Below are positions 42,009 to 50,774 of a stretch of 64,000 nucleotides of DNA, in pieces. The DNA comes from Micromonospora luteifusca. Its GTDB lineage: Bacteria; Actinomycetota; Actinomycetes; Mycobacteriales; Micromonosporaceae. Numbering within the stretch: the first letter of the stretch is position 1; every line of letters begins with the position of its first letter. Both the position numbers and the translations under genes were made by a program. Location of the stretch: contig NZ_JAFBBP010000001.1 in assembly GCF_016907275.1 (NCBI RefSeq), positions 6,686,001 to 6,750,000 of the forward strand, read 5' to 3'. The notes under the pieces are model-generated. The model had not been told where the DNA came from and searched no databases. It worked only from the letters and a program-made list of their open reading frames with translations.

Positions 42009-44243
42009 CTACCGGTCGACGACCGCCATGATGACCTGTGTGTCGGCGTTACCGTCGCGCGGTGTGACAGCGATCCCACGGCGGCGGGTGAGGAATCGCG
42101 GGGCCCACCAGTTCGCTTCGCCGAGCAGCCGCATGAGTGACGGCAGGACGACCGCGCGGATGATGGTGGCGTCGATCAGGATCGCGGCGGCGAGCCCCAC
42201 GCCGAGTTGTTTGAACTCGACGATCGACAGCGTGGCGAAGACGCAGAAGACGGCGACCATGATGATCGCGGCGCTGCTGACCGTGGACGCCGACGAGACG
42301 ATGCCCTGCTCGATCGCCTGCCGGGTCGGTACACCACGCTGGACAGCCTCGCGGATGCGGCTCACGACGAACACGTGGTAGTCCATCGAGAGCCCGAAGA
42401 GGATGACGAACAGCATGAGCGGCAGCCAGGACACGACCGCGCCGTTGGAGGTGAACCCGAGCACGTCTTCCGCCCAGGTGTGCTGGAACACCAGCACCAG
42501 CAGCCCGTACGAGGCGGCCACGGAGATCGTGTTGAGCAGGATCGACGTCAGCGCCACCACTACCGACCGGAATGTGAAAAGCATGATCAGGAACGTCGTG
42601 GCGAGCACGAACCCGACGACCGGTGCCAGCGCCGCCGCCATGCGGTCACGGAAGTCGGCATCGCTGGCGGTACGTCCGGCCACTGCCCACTGCGTTTCCG
42701 GAACGGTGCCGATCGTCTGCGGCAGCAACTCGCCGCGCAGCCGTCGCAGAGACTGCGTCGCCACGTGACTGTCGCTGGTGCCCGCCACGTGGACGGTGGC
42801 GAGGAAGACGGTCCCGTCGGCCGACCTGCGGACGGTCGGGGGACGGTCCTGAGCGAACCGACTGTCGCCCTTGAGCCGACTGGAGAGCTCGGCGAGTTCC
42901 CGCTCCACCGCCGGGCCGTCGGCGGCGTTGGTACGGACCGCGACGACGTGGCTGGTGCCCAGGTCGTTGCTCGGGAACGCCTGCGCCAGGCGGTCGACGG
43001 TGCGCAGGATCGGAATCGAGCGGGGCAGGTCGGTGGAGGTCGGCTTCTTGAGGTTCATGTCCAGCGCCGGGATGGCGACGATGACCAGTGCTCCGACGGA
43101 GATCACGAGGGTCACCAGCGGCGCGCGTAGCGCTGGTCGCAGGACTGCTGCCCAGAAGCGGCTTTGCTCAGCCCTGTGGATTCGCCGACCGAGGAAGGGC
43201 ACCCGTAGCCGGTCCACCCAGCGCCCGAGGGTGACCAGGATCGCGGGTAGCACGGTGAGGGAGCCGACCACCGCAACGCCGACCACCAGGATCGAGCCGG
43301 TCGCCATCGAACTGAACGTGTTGTCGCCGACCAGGAACAGGCTGGCCATGGCGACCATGACGGCGACGCCGGAGACCAGCACCGCGTGCCCCGAGGTGGC
43401 GGCCGCGATCTCGACCGCGCTGCGATGGTCACGCCCGCGGGCTCGTTCCTCCCGCTCGCGGCGAAGGTAGAACAGCGAGTAGTCGACGCCGACCGCCATG
43501 CCGATCAGCAGGATGATGCTGCTGACCATTTCCCCGGCAGGGAAGAGGTGCGAGGCGAACTGTGCCAACCCCATCGCACCGGCCACGGCCGACAACGCCA
43601 GCACGACTGGCACTCCGGCGGCGATCAACGCGCCAAAGCTGAACAGCAGGATCACCAGCGCCACCGGCACGCTGATCAGCTCCGCCCGGACGAAATCCGC
43701 CGCCAGCGTCTCGGTCAGAGCCTTCCCCAGGGATGCCGACCCCACCTGTTCCACCCACAGGTCGGGATACCGCTGCTGCACCTGCGTCGTGGCCTCCAGC
43801 AGCGGTCCGACGCGTGCGTCAGCGTCGTTCGCCGAACCGGTCATCTCTACCTCGACCAGCACCGCACCGCGATCGGGTGAGGTAACCGGGTCGGCGACCT
43901 TCGCGACCTCGGGCAGGACGCGCATCCGCGCGGACAGGTCGATCGCCACGGCCTGAGCACGTTGGAGATCGAGATCGCCCGCCCGCGCCGTGATCAGGAC
44001 GCTCTCCGCTGCCGGGGCGTCGGGAAACGCGCCGGCCTGTTCGATGCGGTCCGCGCGGGCCAGTTCCCCGTGCAGGCTGTCCTGCGTGGTGGCCTTCACC
44101 GTGCCGACCAGGCTGCCACCGACCACGCTGGCCACCACGAAACATAGCCAGGCCGTGATCGCCAGCCAGGGATGGTTGGCGCTCCACCGGCCGATCCGCG
44201 CGGTGAACGGCGTACGGCCCGGGTTGATGACTTTCTGGATCAT
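42009..44243 (-). CDS. MMPL-family RND transporter
   Basis: A 744-residue transporter with twelve predicted membrane helices in two halves, each starting with a large extracytoplasmic loop. GMAVGVDYSLFYLRREREE and F-G-L-S-M-D-Y-H-V-F are the conserved D-Y pairs in helices 4 and 10 that carry protons. MMPL proteins export lipids or antibiotics. Co-directional with the kinase and response regulator, probably one operon. Cargo unknown; mycolate export is not implied. Confidence 0.9.
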   Translation of the reverse strand: MIQKVINPGRTPFTARIGRWSANHPWLAITAWLCFVVASVVGGSLVGTVKATTQDSLHGELARADRIEQAGAFPDAPAAESVLITARAGDLDLQRAQAVAIDLSARMRVLPEVAKVADPVTSPDRGAVLVEVEMTGSANDADARVGPLLEATTQVQQRYPDLWVEQVGSASLGKALTETLAADFVRAELISVPVALVILLFSFGALIAAGVPVVLALSAVAGAMGLAQFASHLFPAGEMVSSIILLIGMAVGVDYSLFYLRREREERARGRDHRSAVEIAAATSGHAVLVSGVAVMVAMASLFLVGDNTFSSMATGSILVVGVAVVGSLTVLPAILVTLGRWVDRLRVPFLGRRIHRAEQSRFWAAVLRPALRAPLVTLVISVGALVIVAIPALDMNLKKPTSTDLPRSIPILRTVDRLAQAFPSNDLGTSHVVAVRTNAADGPAVERELAELSSRLKGDSRFAQDRPPTVRRSADGTVFLATVHVAGTSDSHVATQSLRRLRGELLPQTIGTVPETQWAVAGRTASDADFRDRMAAALAPVVGFVLATTFLIMLFTFRSVVVALTSILLNTISVAASYGLLVLVFQHTWAEDVLGFTSNGAVVSWLPLMLFVILFGLSMDYHVFVVSRIREAVQRGVPTRQAIEQGIVSSASTVSSAAIIMVAVFCVFATLSIVEFKQLGVGLAAAILIDATIIRAVVLPSLMRLLGEANWWAPRFLTRRRGIAVTPRDGNADTQVIMAVVDR

Positions 44244-44386
44244 GCCGAGGACGCTATGGACTCACCGCGGCCCGGACCATGAGGTCGACCGCCGTCCTCA
44301 GCGGGCAGACCACAGCGGCCCGGGTGTGGAAAACCGCACCCCACGCGGTTGCGGAAAGCCGGCTCCGGCGTCCCAAGAGATGGAAT

Positions 44387-44420
44387 TACCTACTAAACCT
44401 ATAGGGTTTGCCGTCTAGAG
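44387..44420 (+). promoter_or_regulatory. AT-rich operator-like site ahead of cysteine dioxygenase
   Basis: CCTACTAAACC followed by the dyad AAACC-TATAG-GGTTT (44395-44409) and a possible -10 TAGAGT (44415-44420). The run is strikingly AT-rich in a GC-rich genome and lies 40-70 nt before the gene. It resembles sites of sulfur-metabolism repressors of the Rrf2/CymR type, but the regulator is not in the window. Confidence 0.5.
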
Positions 44421-44459
44421 TACGAGGGCACCCCGCCGAACGACCCGCGAGGAACCGCC

Positions 44460-44915
44460 ATGATCCCGCACCGCCTGGAGCCCGACCTGCTCACCGTCGC
44501 CGCTCGATGGGTCGACCCGACCGGCTGGCCGGTCGCGCTGCGCTTCGACTCCGCCGAGCGCTGGTACGCCCGCCTCGCCACCGGCGACGACCATGAGGTG
44601 TGGGCGCTGAGCTGGCTGCCCGGGCAGGGCACCGACCTGCACGACCACGGCGGCTCCGCCGGAGCGTTCCGAGTCGTCGCCGGCGCGCTCACCGAGGAGA
44701 CGGTCACCGGGGGTCGACTACGCCCACGGCTGCTGCCCGCCGGCACCGGTCGCCGCTTCGGCCCTCGGCACGTGCACCAGGTGACCAACCAGGGCTCGAC
44801 ACCGGCGGTCAGCGTGCACGTCTACCGCCCGGCGCTGCTGCGGATGACCCGCTACCACCTCCTGGACGGGCGGCTGCGGGTCGCCGAGGTCGCCGAAGCC
44901 GGCCGGTCCTGGTGA
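44460..44915 (+). CDS. Cysteine dioxygenase-like cupin
   Basis: A 151-residue protein of the cysteine dioxygenase type I family. The iron-binding cupin motif is [12 protein letters not shown] with a later His in R-H-V-H-Q-V-T-N. It would oxidise cysteine to cysteine sulfinate. It is followed 46 nt later by a rhodanese-containing gene, a common pairing in sulfur metabolism. The upstream operator-like site suggests control by sulfur or cysteine level. Confidence 0.85.
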   Translation: MIPHRLEPDLLTVAARWVDPTGWPVALRFDSAERWYARLATGDDHEVWALSWLPGQGTDLHDHGGSAGAFRVVAGALTEETVTGGRLRPRLLPAGTGRRFGPRHVHQVTNQGSTPAVSVHVYRPALLRMTRYHLLDGRLRVAEVAEAGRSW

Positions 44916-44961
44916 GCACGGCGAGCAACGATCCACCCCCTGTCACCGGAAGGAACCGAGA

Positions 44962-46041
44962 ATGCAGGTAACCGCCGAGCACCGTCCAGCCCCCGTGCCG
45001 CCGCCGGGCTCCCGGGGCATCGACGAGATCCTGGCCGCCGCGCGGGCCCAGCTGCACCGGTTGGACCCGGAGCGGGCGCACCTGGCGTGCCGGGCCGGAG
45101 CACTGCTGGTCGACATCCGGCCGGCCGCGCAGCGGGCCGCACACGGGGTGGTGCCGCGCTCGCTGGCGGTCGAGCGCAACGTGCTGGAGTGGCGCTTCGA
45201 CCCGCGCTGTCCGGCCAGACTGCCGCAGGCGGTCGACTACGACGTGCCGGTGATCATCCTCTGTCAGGAGGGCTACACCTCGTCGCTGGCCGCCGCCGCC
45301 CTGCAGGACCTCGGCCTGCGCCGGGCCACCGACGTGGTCGGCGGGTTCGCGGCCTGGCGGATCGCCGGCCTGCCGGCCCTCGGCCCAACCCCACTGCACC
45401 GCACCGCCCCTCTCGCGCCCCCCCGTCAACACCGGGCGGGCGCGCCACTGACCGCCACGCCCCACCGGGCATACCGCCACTCAGGAGGCACCATGTCCGT
45501 CGTCGCCATCCCCACCCGCCGTCACCCGGGGGCGCGCCCACCCCGCCCGCGCACCGGTCCGACGCTGACCATCACCCTCGACCTCGCTCCGGGGCCACTG
45601 AGCCCGCGGCTGGCCCGGCTGGTGCAGCTGCTCGGCGAACTGGCCGAGTCGGGGGAGGGGCAGCTGCGTACCGTGGGGGACGTCGCGCCGAAGCCGCGCC
45701 CGGCCCCGAGCCTGGCCGTCGGCGAACCGTCCGCCGAGGCGGACCAGATCCACATAATGGCCGGCTCGCGGATCGTCCGCCGGAGTGACCTGGTCGTCGC
45801 GCTGACCCGCATCGAGTACGAGTTGCTGCTGTTCCTGGCTGAGCGGCCGCGCCGCGTCTTCACCCGCCTGCAGTTGTTGTCCAGCGTCTGGGGTTACGAG
45901 CACGCGGTGGCCCGGACGGTGGACGTGCACGTCCGCCGGCTGCGCGCCAAACTGGCCGGCTCGGAGGTGGTCACCACCGTCTACGGGGTCGGTTACCGGC
46001 TGGCCGACGACGCGCGGATCAGCGTGGACCACACCCGCTGA
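44962..46041 (+). CDS. Rhodanese read in frame into a winged-helix regulator
   Basis: One open frame of 359 codons. Residues 20-145 are a rhodanese domain with the active Cys101 in C-Q-E-G-Y-T-S, a sulfurtransferase acting on sulfane sulfur. No stop follows; the frame continues into a Pro-rich stretch and an OmpR/PhoB-type winged helix (about residues 250-345; [27 protein letters not shown]). At codon 178 (45493) there is an ATG with a strong AGGAGG, so the regulator can also be made alone. A lost stop (TCA at 45481, one change from TGA) or a true fusion both fit. No receiver domain is present. Confidence 0.75.
   Translation: MQVTAEHRPAPVPPPGSRGIDEILAAARAQLHRLDPERAHLACRAGALLVDIRPAAQRAAHGVVPRSLAVERNVLEWRFDPRCPARLPQAVDYDVPVIILCQEGYTSSLAAAALQDLGLRRATDVVGGFAAWRIAGLPALGPTPLHRTAPLAPPRQHRAGAPLTATPHRAYRHSGGTMSVVAIPTRRHPGARPPRPRTGPTLTITLDLAPGPLSPRLARLVQLLGELAESGEGQLRTVGDVAPKPRPAPSLAVGEPSAEADQIHIMAGSRIVRRSDLVVALTRIEYELLLFLAERPRRVFTRLQLLSSVWGYEHAVARTVDVHVRRLRAKLAGSEVVTTVYGVGYRLADDARISVDHTR
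45483..45495 (+). promoter_or_regulatory. Internal ribosome site and start inside the rhodanese-regulator frame
   Basis: AGGAGG (45483-45488), 4 nt, ATG (45493), in frame with both parts. Translation from here gives a 182-residue winged-helix protein whose first residues M-S-V match those of the paralog at 46288. Confidence 0.75.
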
Positions 46042-46287
46042 CCCCTGGTCCGGGGTCGGGCGGAGGCCGTGGTGAACCGGACGGGGACCCCCGTATCGGG
46101 GCATCTCGGGGGTCTGCTGTAATCATCAGGCCTCGTACGCAGAGCGAGCATCCGGCTCCGATGCGTTCGTCAATTGTCACATCCATGCAACGCCGCCGCC
46201 TCTTGACCCTCGCCCGAGCGCCGGGAAACATCGATGAAGCGGCGTCCCGGGCCGTGGGGAGATACCCGGACCAGCCCAAGGAGGACC

Positions 46288-46893
46288 ATGTCGGTCAGCC
46301 CCGCCTCGTCGCGCGCCGGATGGCATACGTCCCAACCGCCGGTGCCCGGTCGACCTCCCGGCGGTCAGCGTCGCCCGGCGAACACCACCGCGCCCATGCT
46401 CACCGTGACGCTGTCCATCCCGCTGGCCTGTGAGGAGTCGCTGACCCCGGCGGCACGTCGGCTGATCGAGGCCGCGCGCGAGATGCTCGAGCGGGGCGAG
46501 GGCGTGATCATCGGGGCCGTGCCGGCCGACCGCCGCCCCGACCAGGTGCCCGCCAACCGGACGCCGACCCGGGCCCTCAGCCCGACCATCCCGGCCCTGC
46601 ACATCCTCGCCTCGTCCCGGTCGGTGCTGCGCGACGACGAGCCGCTGCCGCTGACCCGGCTGGAATTCGACCTGCTGCTGCACCTGGTCGCCCATCCGCG
46701 CCGGGTGTTCACCCGACTGCAACTGCTCAACGCCGTCTGGGGCTACGAGCACGCCGGCGTACGCACCGTCGACGTGCACGTGCGTCGCCTGCGCGGCAAG
46801 GTCGGCGTGGACGTGCCCCTGGTCACCACCGTCTACGGCGTGGGTTACCGGTTGGCCGACGACGCGCGGGTCACCATCGACCGCTCCGGCTGA
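46288..46893 (+). CDS. Winged-helix regulator without receiver, paralog
   Basis: A 201-residue protein. The N terminus is disordered and Pro-rich, the middle holds a conserved [13 protein letters not shown] helix, and the C terminus is an OmpR/PhoB-type DNA-binding domain ([20 protein letters not shown] and [20 protein letters not shown]). It is closely similar to the regulator ending at 46041, so the two arose by tandem duplication. AAGGAGG precedes the ATG. Target and signal unknown; sulfur metabolism is suggested by the neighbours. Confidence 0.8.
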   Translation: MSVSPASSRAGWHTSQPPVPGRPPGGQRRPANTTAPMLTVTLSIPLACEESLTPAARRLIEAAREMLERGEGVIIGAVPADRRPDQVPANRTPTRALSPTIPALHILASSRSVLRDDEPLPLTRLEFDLLLHLVAHPRRVFTRLQLLNAVWGYEHAGVRTVDVHVRRLRGKVGVDVPLVTTVYGVGYRLADDARVTIDRSG

Positions 46894-46935
46894 CCGGCGT
46901 CAGCGACCCCACCGGGCGCGGGGCAGGATGGTGCG

Positions 46936-47592
46936 GTGCGCATCCGCCCCATCTCGCCCGACCTGCTCGTCGACGAGCTGACCGGCCGGCTGGCCGACGC
47001 GGCGATCCGCGCCGCCACCGCCGGGCCCGCGCGACTGCGGGTGGCCGTGGACGGCGCTCCGGCGGCAGGCGCCGACAGGTTGGCCGCCGCGCTCGTCGAC
47101 CCGTTGCGTGCCCGGGGCCGCCCGGTGCTGCACATCCGCGCCACCGACTTCCTCCGCCCCGCGTCGCTGCGCTTCGAGCTGGGCCGCACCAACCCGGACT
47201 CCTACTACGAGAACTGGGTCGACGAAGCCGGGCTGCGTCGGGAGGTGCTCGAACGAGCCGGCCCGGGCGGCAGCGGACGGTTGCTCCCGTCGCTCTGGGA
47301 CGCCGACGCCGACCGGGCCAGCCGGGCCCGCTACGTCGACCTGCCACCCGGGGGCGTCGTGCTGGTCAGCGGCGCGTTGCTGCTCGGCGGTGGCCTGCCC
47401 TTCGACGTCACCGTCCACCTGGAGCTGACCCCGGCGGCGCTGCGTCGGCGTACCGAACCGGCCCAGGAATGGGCACTGCCGGCCTTCGACCGGTACGCCA
47501 AGGAGGTCGTACCGGCGAGCTTCGCCGACGTGGTGGTGCGGGCCGACGACCCCCGCCGCCCCGCGCTCGTGGAGCCCGACGGCGACGACTGA
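46936..47592 (+). CDS. Uridine kinase-like protein with degenerate P-loop
   Basis: A 218-residue protein resembling the uridine kinase/phosphoribulokinase group: V-A-V-D-G-A-P-A-A-G-A-D at the P-loop position, IRATDFLRPASLR, N-P-D-S-Y-Y-E-N-W and Y-V-D-L-P. The P-loop lacks the Lys and Ser/Thr needed for ATP binding (usual G-G-S-G-K-S), so it may be catalytically inactive or use another residue. It follows the regulator gene by 42 nt. Function unknown. Confidence 0.7.
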   Translation: MRIRPISPDLLVDELTGRLADAAIRAATAGPARLRVAVDGAPAAGADRLAAALVDPLRARGRPVLHIRATDFLRPASLRFELGRTNPDSYYENWVDEAGLRREVLERAGPGGSGRLLPSLWDADADRASRARYVDLPPGGVVLVSGALLLGGGLPFDVTVHLELTPAALRRRTEPAQEWALPAFDRYAKEVVPASFADVVVRADDPRRPALVEPDGDD

Positions 47593-47612
47593 CAACCGCT
47601 CAAGATTCGCCG

Positions 47613-47638
47613 GTTTGCGCGGCTGATCCGGCGGGTAC
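47613..47638 (+). promoter_or_regulatory. SigB/F-like promoter for DksA/TraR gene
   Basis: GTTT (47613-47616), 16 nt, GGGTAC (47633-47638), 118 nt before the DksA/TraR start. A full match to the SigB/SigF pattern. Confidence 0.7.
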
Positions 47639-47756
47639 TCGCCCGGCTCACAGAGCGCGGGTGGTCGCCCGCGCACCCACTGCGACCGTGACCGGGGCCT
47701 GACGCCGCCGGCATCCGGTTCACCTTGAGCCTCAGGCCCAGGAAAGGCAGGCAGCG

Positions 47757-48155
47757 ATGGTCGCCCACAACACGGTCGATACGGCCCGTCCTCAGGCGGA
47801 GATCGACCAGATCAAGCACTCCCTCCAGTCGCACTACGACGAGCTCACCGCCGAGTACGACCAGGCCGTGCTGCAGAGCCAGGTGCTGCGCCTCGTGGAG
47901 GTCGGTGACACCGCCGGTGACGACCAGGCCGACAGCGGCACCAAGACGGCCGAGCGGGACACCGCGCAGTCCCTGTTGCGCACCATCCTCGACCGCCGCG
48001 CCCAGTACGAGCACGCCCTCGGCCGACTCGAAGAGGGCACCTACGGCTGGTGCGAGGGCTGCGCGGCGGCGATCCCGGTGGAGCGGCTGGAGATCTTCCC
48101 GTCGGCCACCACCTGCGTGACGTGCAAGCAGACCCGCGAACGGCGGGCGGCCTGA
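47757..48155 (+). CDS. DksA/TraR-family zinc-finger protein
   Basis: A 132-residue protein: a helical N-terminal hairpin (EIDQIKHSLQSHYDEL onward) and the C-terminal four-Cys zinc finger C-E-G-C-...-C-V-T-C. Family members enter the secondary channel of RNA polymerase and adjust transcription under starvation, sometimes with ppGpp. GAAAGG precedes the ATG. It has its own SigB/F-like promoter and is followed 48 nt later by a DUF72 gene. Confidence 0.85.
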   Translation: MVAHNTVDTARPQAEIDQIKHSLQSHYDELTAEYDQAVLQSQVLRLVEVGDTAGDDQADSGTKTAERDTAQSLLRTILDRRAQYEHALGRLEEGTYGWCEGCAAAIPVERLEIFPSATTCVTCKQTRERRAA

Positions 48156-48203
48156 GCGACGCCAGCGGTTGCCGGTCGGTCCACGACGCGATGGACTTCA
48201 CCC

Positions 48204-49076
48204 ATGGGTGACATCCTGGTGGGCACCGCGTCCTGGACCGACCGCACACTGCTGGACTCGGGATGGTATCCGCAGACCGCGGACACCCCGGAGAAACGGC
48301 TGGCCTACTACGCCCGGCAGTTCCCGCTGGTCGAAGTGGACGCCACGTACTATTCCCCGCCCGCCGAGTCGACCGCGAAGCTGTGGGCCGAGCGCACCCC
48401 CGCCGGCTTCACCTTCAACATCAAGGCGTTCAGCCTCCTGACCGGGCATCCCACCCGGGTCAGCGCCCTCTACAAGGACCTTCGTCCGGAGACCGACAAG
48501 AAGAACATCTACCCCGACGACCTGCCCGCGCAGGCGTACGAGGAGGTGTGGACGCGTTTCCTGTCCGCACTGGACCCGCTGGTCGAGGCGGACAAGCTGG
48601 GTGCGCTGCTGTTCCAGTTCCCGCCCTGGTTCACCATCAAGCGGGCCAACAAGCAGTACCTGCTGGAAGTGGCGAAGCGTTGCGCGCCGCTGCGCGCGGT
48701 CTACGAGTTCCGGCACGCCTCCTGGTTCGACGGCGACAACGCCGACGAGACCCTGGCTTTCCTCCGTGAGCACAAACTGCCGTACGTCTGCGTGGACATG
48801 CCGCAGGGCCACCGCTCGTCGCTGCCCCCGGTGCTGGCCGCCACCGCCGACCTCGCGGTGATGCGCTTCCACGGCCACAGCGACAAGTGGACCAGCAAGG
48901 ACATCCACGAGAAGTTCGGCTACCACTACTCCAAGCGGGAGTTGGCCGACTGGGCGCCGAAGCTGCGTGAGCTCGCCGACGAGGCCGGCCAGACCCACGT
49001 GCTGATGAACAACTGCTACCGCGACTATGCGCAGACCAACGCCACCACCCTCGCGGGTCTCCTCAACGTCGACTGA
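48204..49076 (+). CDS. DUF72 protein
   Basis: A 290-residue soluble protein of DUF72, a TIM-barrel-like family. L-V-G-T-A-S-W-T-D-R-T, FPLVEVDATYYSPPA, FNIKAFSLLTGH and YEFRHASW are typical. Function is not known; homologs occur across bacteria and some archaea. It is co-directional with the DksA/TraR gene, so it may be expressed from the same stress promoter. A second, more distant DUF72 gene lies at 49838 on the other strand. Confidence 0.85.
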   Translation: MGDILVGTASWTDRTLLDSGWYPQTADTPEKRLAYYARQFPLVEVDATYYSPPAESTAKLWAERTPAGFTFNIKAFSLLTGHPTRVSALYKDLRPETDKKNIYPDDLPAQAYEEVWTRFLSALDPLVEADKLGALLFQFPPWFTIKRANKQYLLEVAKRCAPLRAVYEFRHASWFDGDNADETLAFLREHKLPYVCVDMPQGHRSSLPPVLAATADLAVMRFHGHSDKWTSKDIHEKFGYHYSKRELADWAPKLRELADEAGQTHVLMNNCYRDYAQTNATTLAGLLNVD

Positions 49077-49187
49077 CCTCACCCGATCCGGGTGGGGCGG
49101 GATCACCCGACCCGCGGGAAGGGTGGACGCGGTGGGTACGGCCGCCCAAGGGTGGCCGACGCCGGAGACGACACGGAGGTGACGGGG

Positions 49188-49373
49188 ATGACGGTTCGAG
49201 TGGTGACGGATCGACGGCGTGGTGCCGTCCTGCACGTGGTCGGCACAGCCGACAACGCCCGGCGCGCCCCGCAGGGCAGCCCGGTACGGGCCCGCCGTGG
49301 CCCGGTGGGGCCGCCACGCCGCGCCGACGACCGACGGTGGGACAGCATGGAACGGGGGTCGACCGATGGCTGA
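49188..49373 (+). CDS. Possible small gene upstream of DUF2267
   Basis: A 61-codon frame starting with an ATG after GGAGGTGACGGGG, ending 8 nt inside the DUF2267 gene. The peptide is Arg/Gly-rich with no recognised domain. The good ribosome site and overlap suggest a leader or small coupled gene, but the composition is also what random GC-rich sequence gives. Confidence 0.3.
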   Translation: MTVRVVTDRRRGAVLHVVGTADNARRAPQGSPVRARRGPVGPPRRADDRRWDSMERGSTDG

Positions 49374-49794
49374 CTCGATGATCTCAGCGTTCGAGTCCTC
49401 GCTGGACAAGACGAACCTCATTCTCAAGGACATCGAGAACGCCTACGGCTGGCCGAAGGATCGGCGCAACCAGTCGTACGCGGCCCTGCGCACGGTGCTG
49501 CACCTGCTGCGCGACCGGCTGCCGGTGAACGAGAGCGTGGAGTTCGCCCAGCAGTTGCCGGTGCTGGTCCGGGGAATCTACTTCGACGGCTGGGTTCCGT
49601 CCGACGTACCGATCAAGCTCAACCGGGACGACTTCCTGTACGAGGTCCGTCAGGGCTTCCCGTACGACGCGGAGGGCGGCCCGGAGCGGGTGACGCAGGT
49701 GGTGCTGGACACCCTGCGCCGACACGTCACCCAGGGCGAGTGGCAGGACGTGAAGGACACCATGCCCAAGGACCTCGCCATGATGATGCCGTGA
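49366..49794 (+). CDS. DUF2267 protein, second copy
   Basis: A 142-residue soluble helical protein of DUF2267: NAYGWPKDRRNQSYAALRTVLHLLRDRLP, QQLPVLVRGIYFDGWVP and a C-terminal ITQGEWQDVKDTMPKDL-like end. Same family as the gene at 12208 but a different subgroup. Its ATG follows GGGGGTCGACCG. Function unknown. It lies between two DUF72 genes. Confidence 0.85.
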   Translation: MADSMISAFESSLDKTNLILKDIENAYGWPKDRRNQSYAALRTVLHLLRDRLPVNESVEFAQQLPVLVRGIYFDGWVPSDVPIKLNRDDFLYEVRQGFPYDAEGGPERVTQVVLDTLRRHVTQGEWQDVKDTMPKDLAMMMP

Positions 49795-49806
49795 CGGCCT
49801 GACGCC

Positions 49807-49841
49807 CTGAGCCCGCCCGACGACCCGTCGGGCGGGCTCAG
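49807..49841. terminator. Bidirectional terminator between DUF2267 and DUF72
   Basis: CTGAGCCCGCCCGACG (49807-49822) pairs perfectly with 49826-49841 over 16 bp with a 3-nt loop. The right arm overlaps the stop codon of the convergent DUF72 gene. Confidence 0.85.
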
Positions 49842-50617
49842 TCGCCGGACGGGTCCGCCTCGGCGGACGTCGGCACCCGCGACACCGGGTGCCCGGCCGC
49901 ACCGACCAGCGCCGCGAACGCGATGGCATCCACGATCGCGGCGCCGCCCGGATCATTGTTGAAGTAGACGTACGCCGGCTCGTCCGCGCCGAAGGCGTCG
50001 GTCAGCCGGCTAACCCATGACGTGAGGGCCGCGCGGCCGTAGCGGGGCAGGGGCCGTGCCCTTCCCTCGTGCAGCCGCAGGTACCCGAAGTCGGTGGTGC
50101 GCCAGCGTGGGGCGACCGGGCGTCCCAACCGGTCAGCCCAGACCAGCGCCGCCCGGCGCCGTTCCAGCACCGCCCTGGTGGCGTCGGTCCACCAGGACGG
50201 GTGCCGGGGCTCGACCGCGACCCGCACCTCCGCTGGAAACAGCCGCAGGGTCGCGTCGAGCGCCTCGACGTCCACCTGCAGGTTCGGTGGCAGTTGCACC
50301 AGCACCGGGCCGAGCCGGTCACCAAGTGCGGTGGCGCGACCGAGGAACCGGGCCACCGGCTCGGCCGGGTCGCGCAGCCGCTTGATGTGGGTGAGATAGC
50401 GGCTCATCTTCACCGCGACGCAGAAATCAGCCGGAGTCCGTGCTCGCCAGGCGGCGAAGGTGTCCCGCTCTGGCAGTCGGTAGAAGGCGTTGTTGACCTC
50501 GACCGTGGCGAACCTGGCCGCGAAGTGCTCCAACCAGAGGCGCTGCGGCACCTGTTGCGGGTAGAAGCGGCCTCGCCAGTCCCGGTACTGCCAGCCGGAC
50601 GTGCCCACCAGGATCAC
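49838..50617 (-). CDS. DUF72 protein, second copy
   Basis: A 259-residue TIM-barrel-like DUF72 protein of the shorter bacterial subgroup: ILVGTSGWQYRDWRG, FATVEVNNAFYRLP, FCVAVKMSRYLTHIKRL and V-E-P-R-H-P-S-W-W. Start at 50617 or 50620 (two adjacent GTG codons after AGGAT); a much longer upstream frame is the antisense of the four-repeat peptide gene. Function unknown. Confidence 0.85.
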   Translation of the reverse strand: MILVGTSGWQYRDWRGRFYPQQVPQRLWLEHFAARFATVEVNNAFYRLPERDTFAAWRARTPADFCVAVKMSRYLTHIKRLRDPAEPVARFLGRATALGDRLGPVLVQLPPNLQVDVEALDATLRLFPAEVRVAVEPRHPSWWTDATRAVLERRRAALVWADRLGRPVAPRWRTTDFGYLRLHEGRARPLPRYGRAALTSWVSRLTDAFGADEPAYVYFNNDPGGAAIVDAIAFAALVGAAGHPVSRVPTSAEADPSGD

Positions 50618-50690
50618 CACACCATCCTGGCACTCTGCGCCGCCGCTCGCGAACCGCCCGTGCCGCTCCGGTTCGACGTCTACGGTGAGG

Positions 50691-50716
50691 GTTAGAGAAG
50701 ATCGCGCGTGGGGTAC
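50691..50716 (+). promoter_or_regulatory. SigB/F-like promoter for the repeat-peptide gene
   Basis: GTTA (50691-50694), 16 nt, GGGTAC (50711-50716), 58 nt before the peptide ATG. Same pattern as the other sites except GTTA for GTTT. Confidence 0.55.
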
Positions 50717-50774
50717 CACCCGCACCACGACGGAGCCCGGCGTACGGCGGGGCGGCACACCCGAGGGAGTACCG

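Noticed and set aside
42009..44243. MMPL gene as evidence for mycolic-acid export
   Set aside because: MMPL proteins occur widely in actinobacteria without mycolates and no mycolate genes are seen here.
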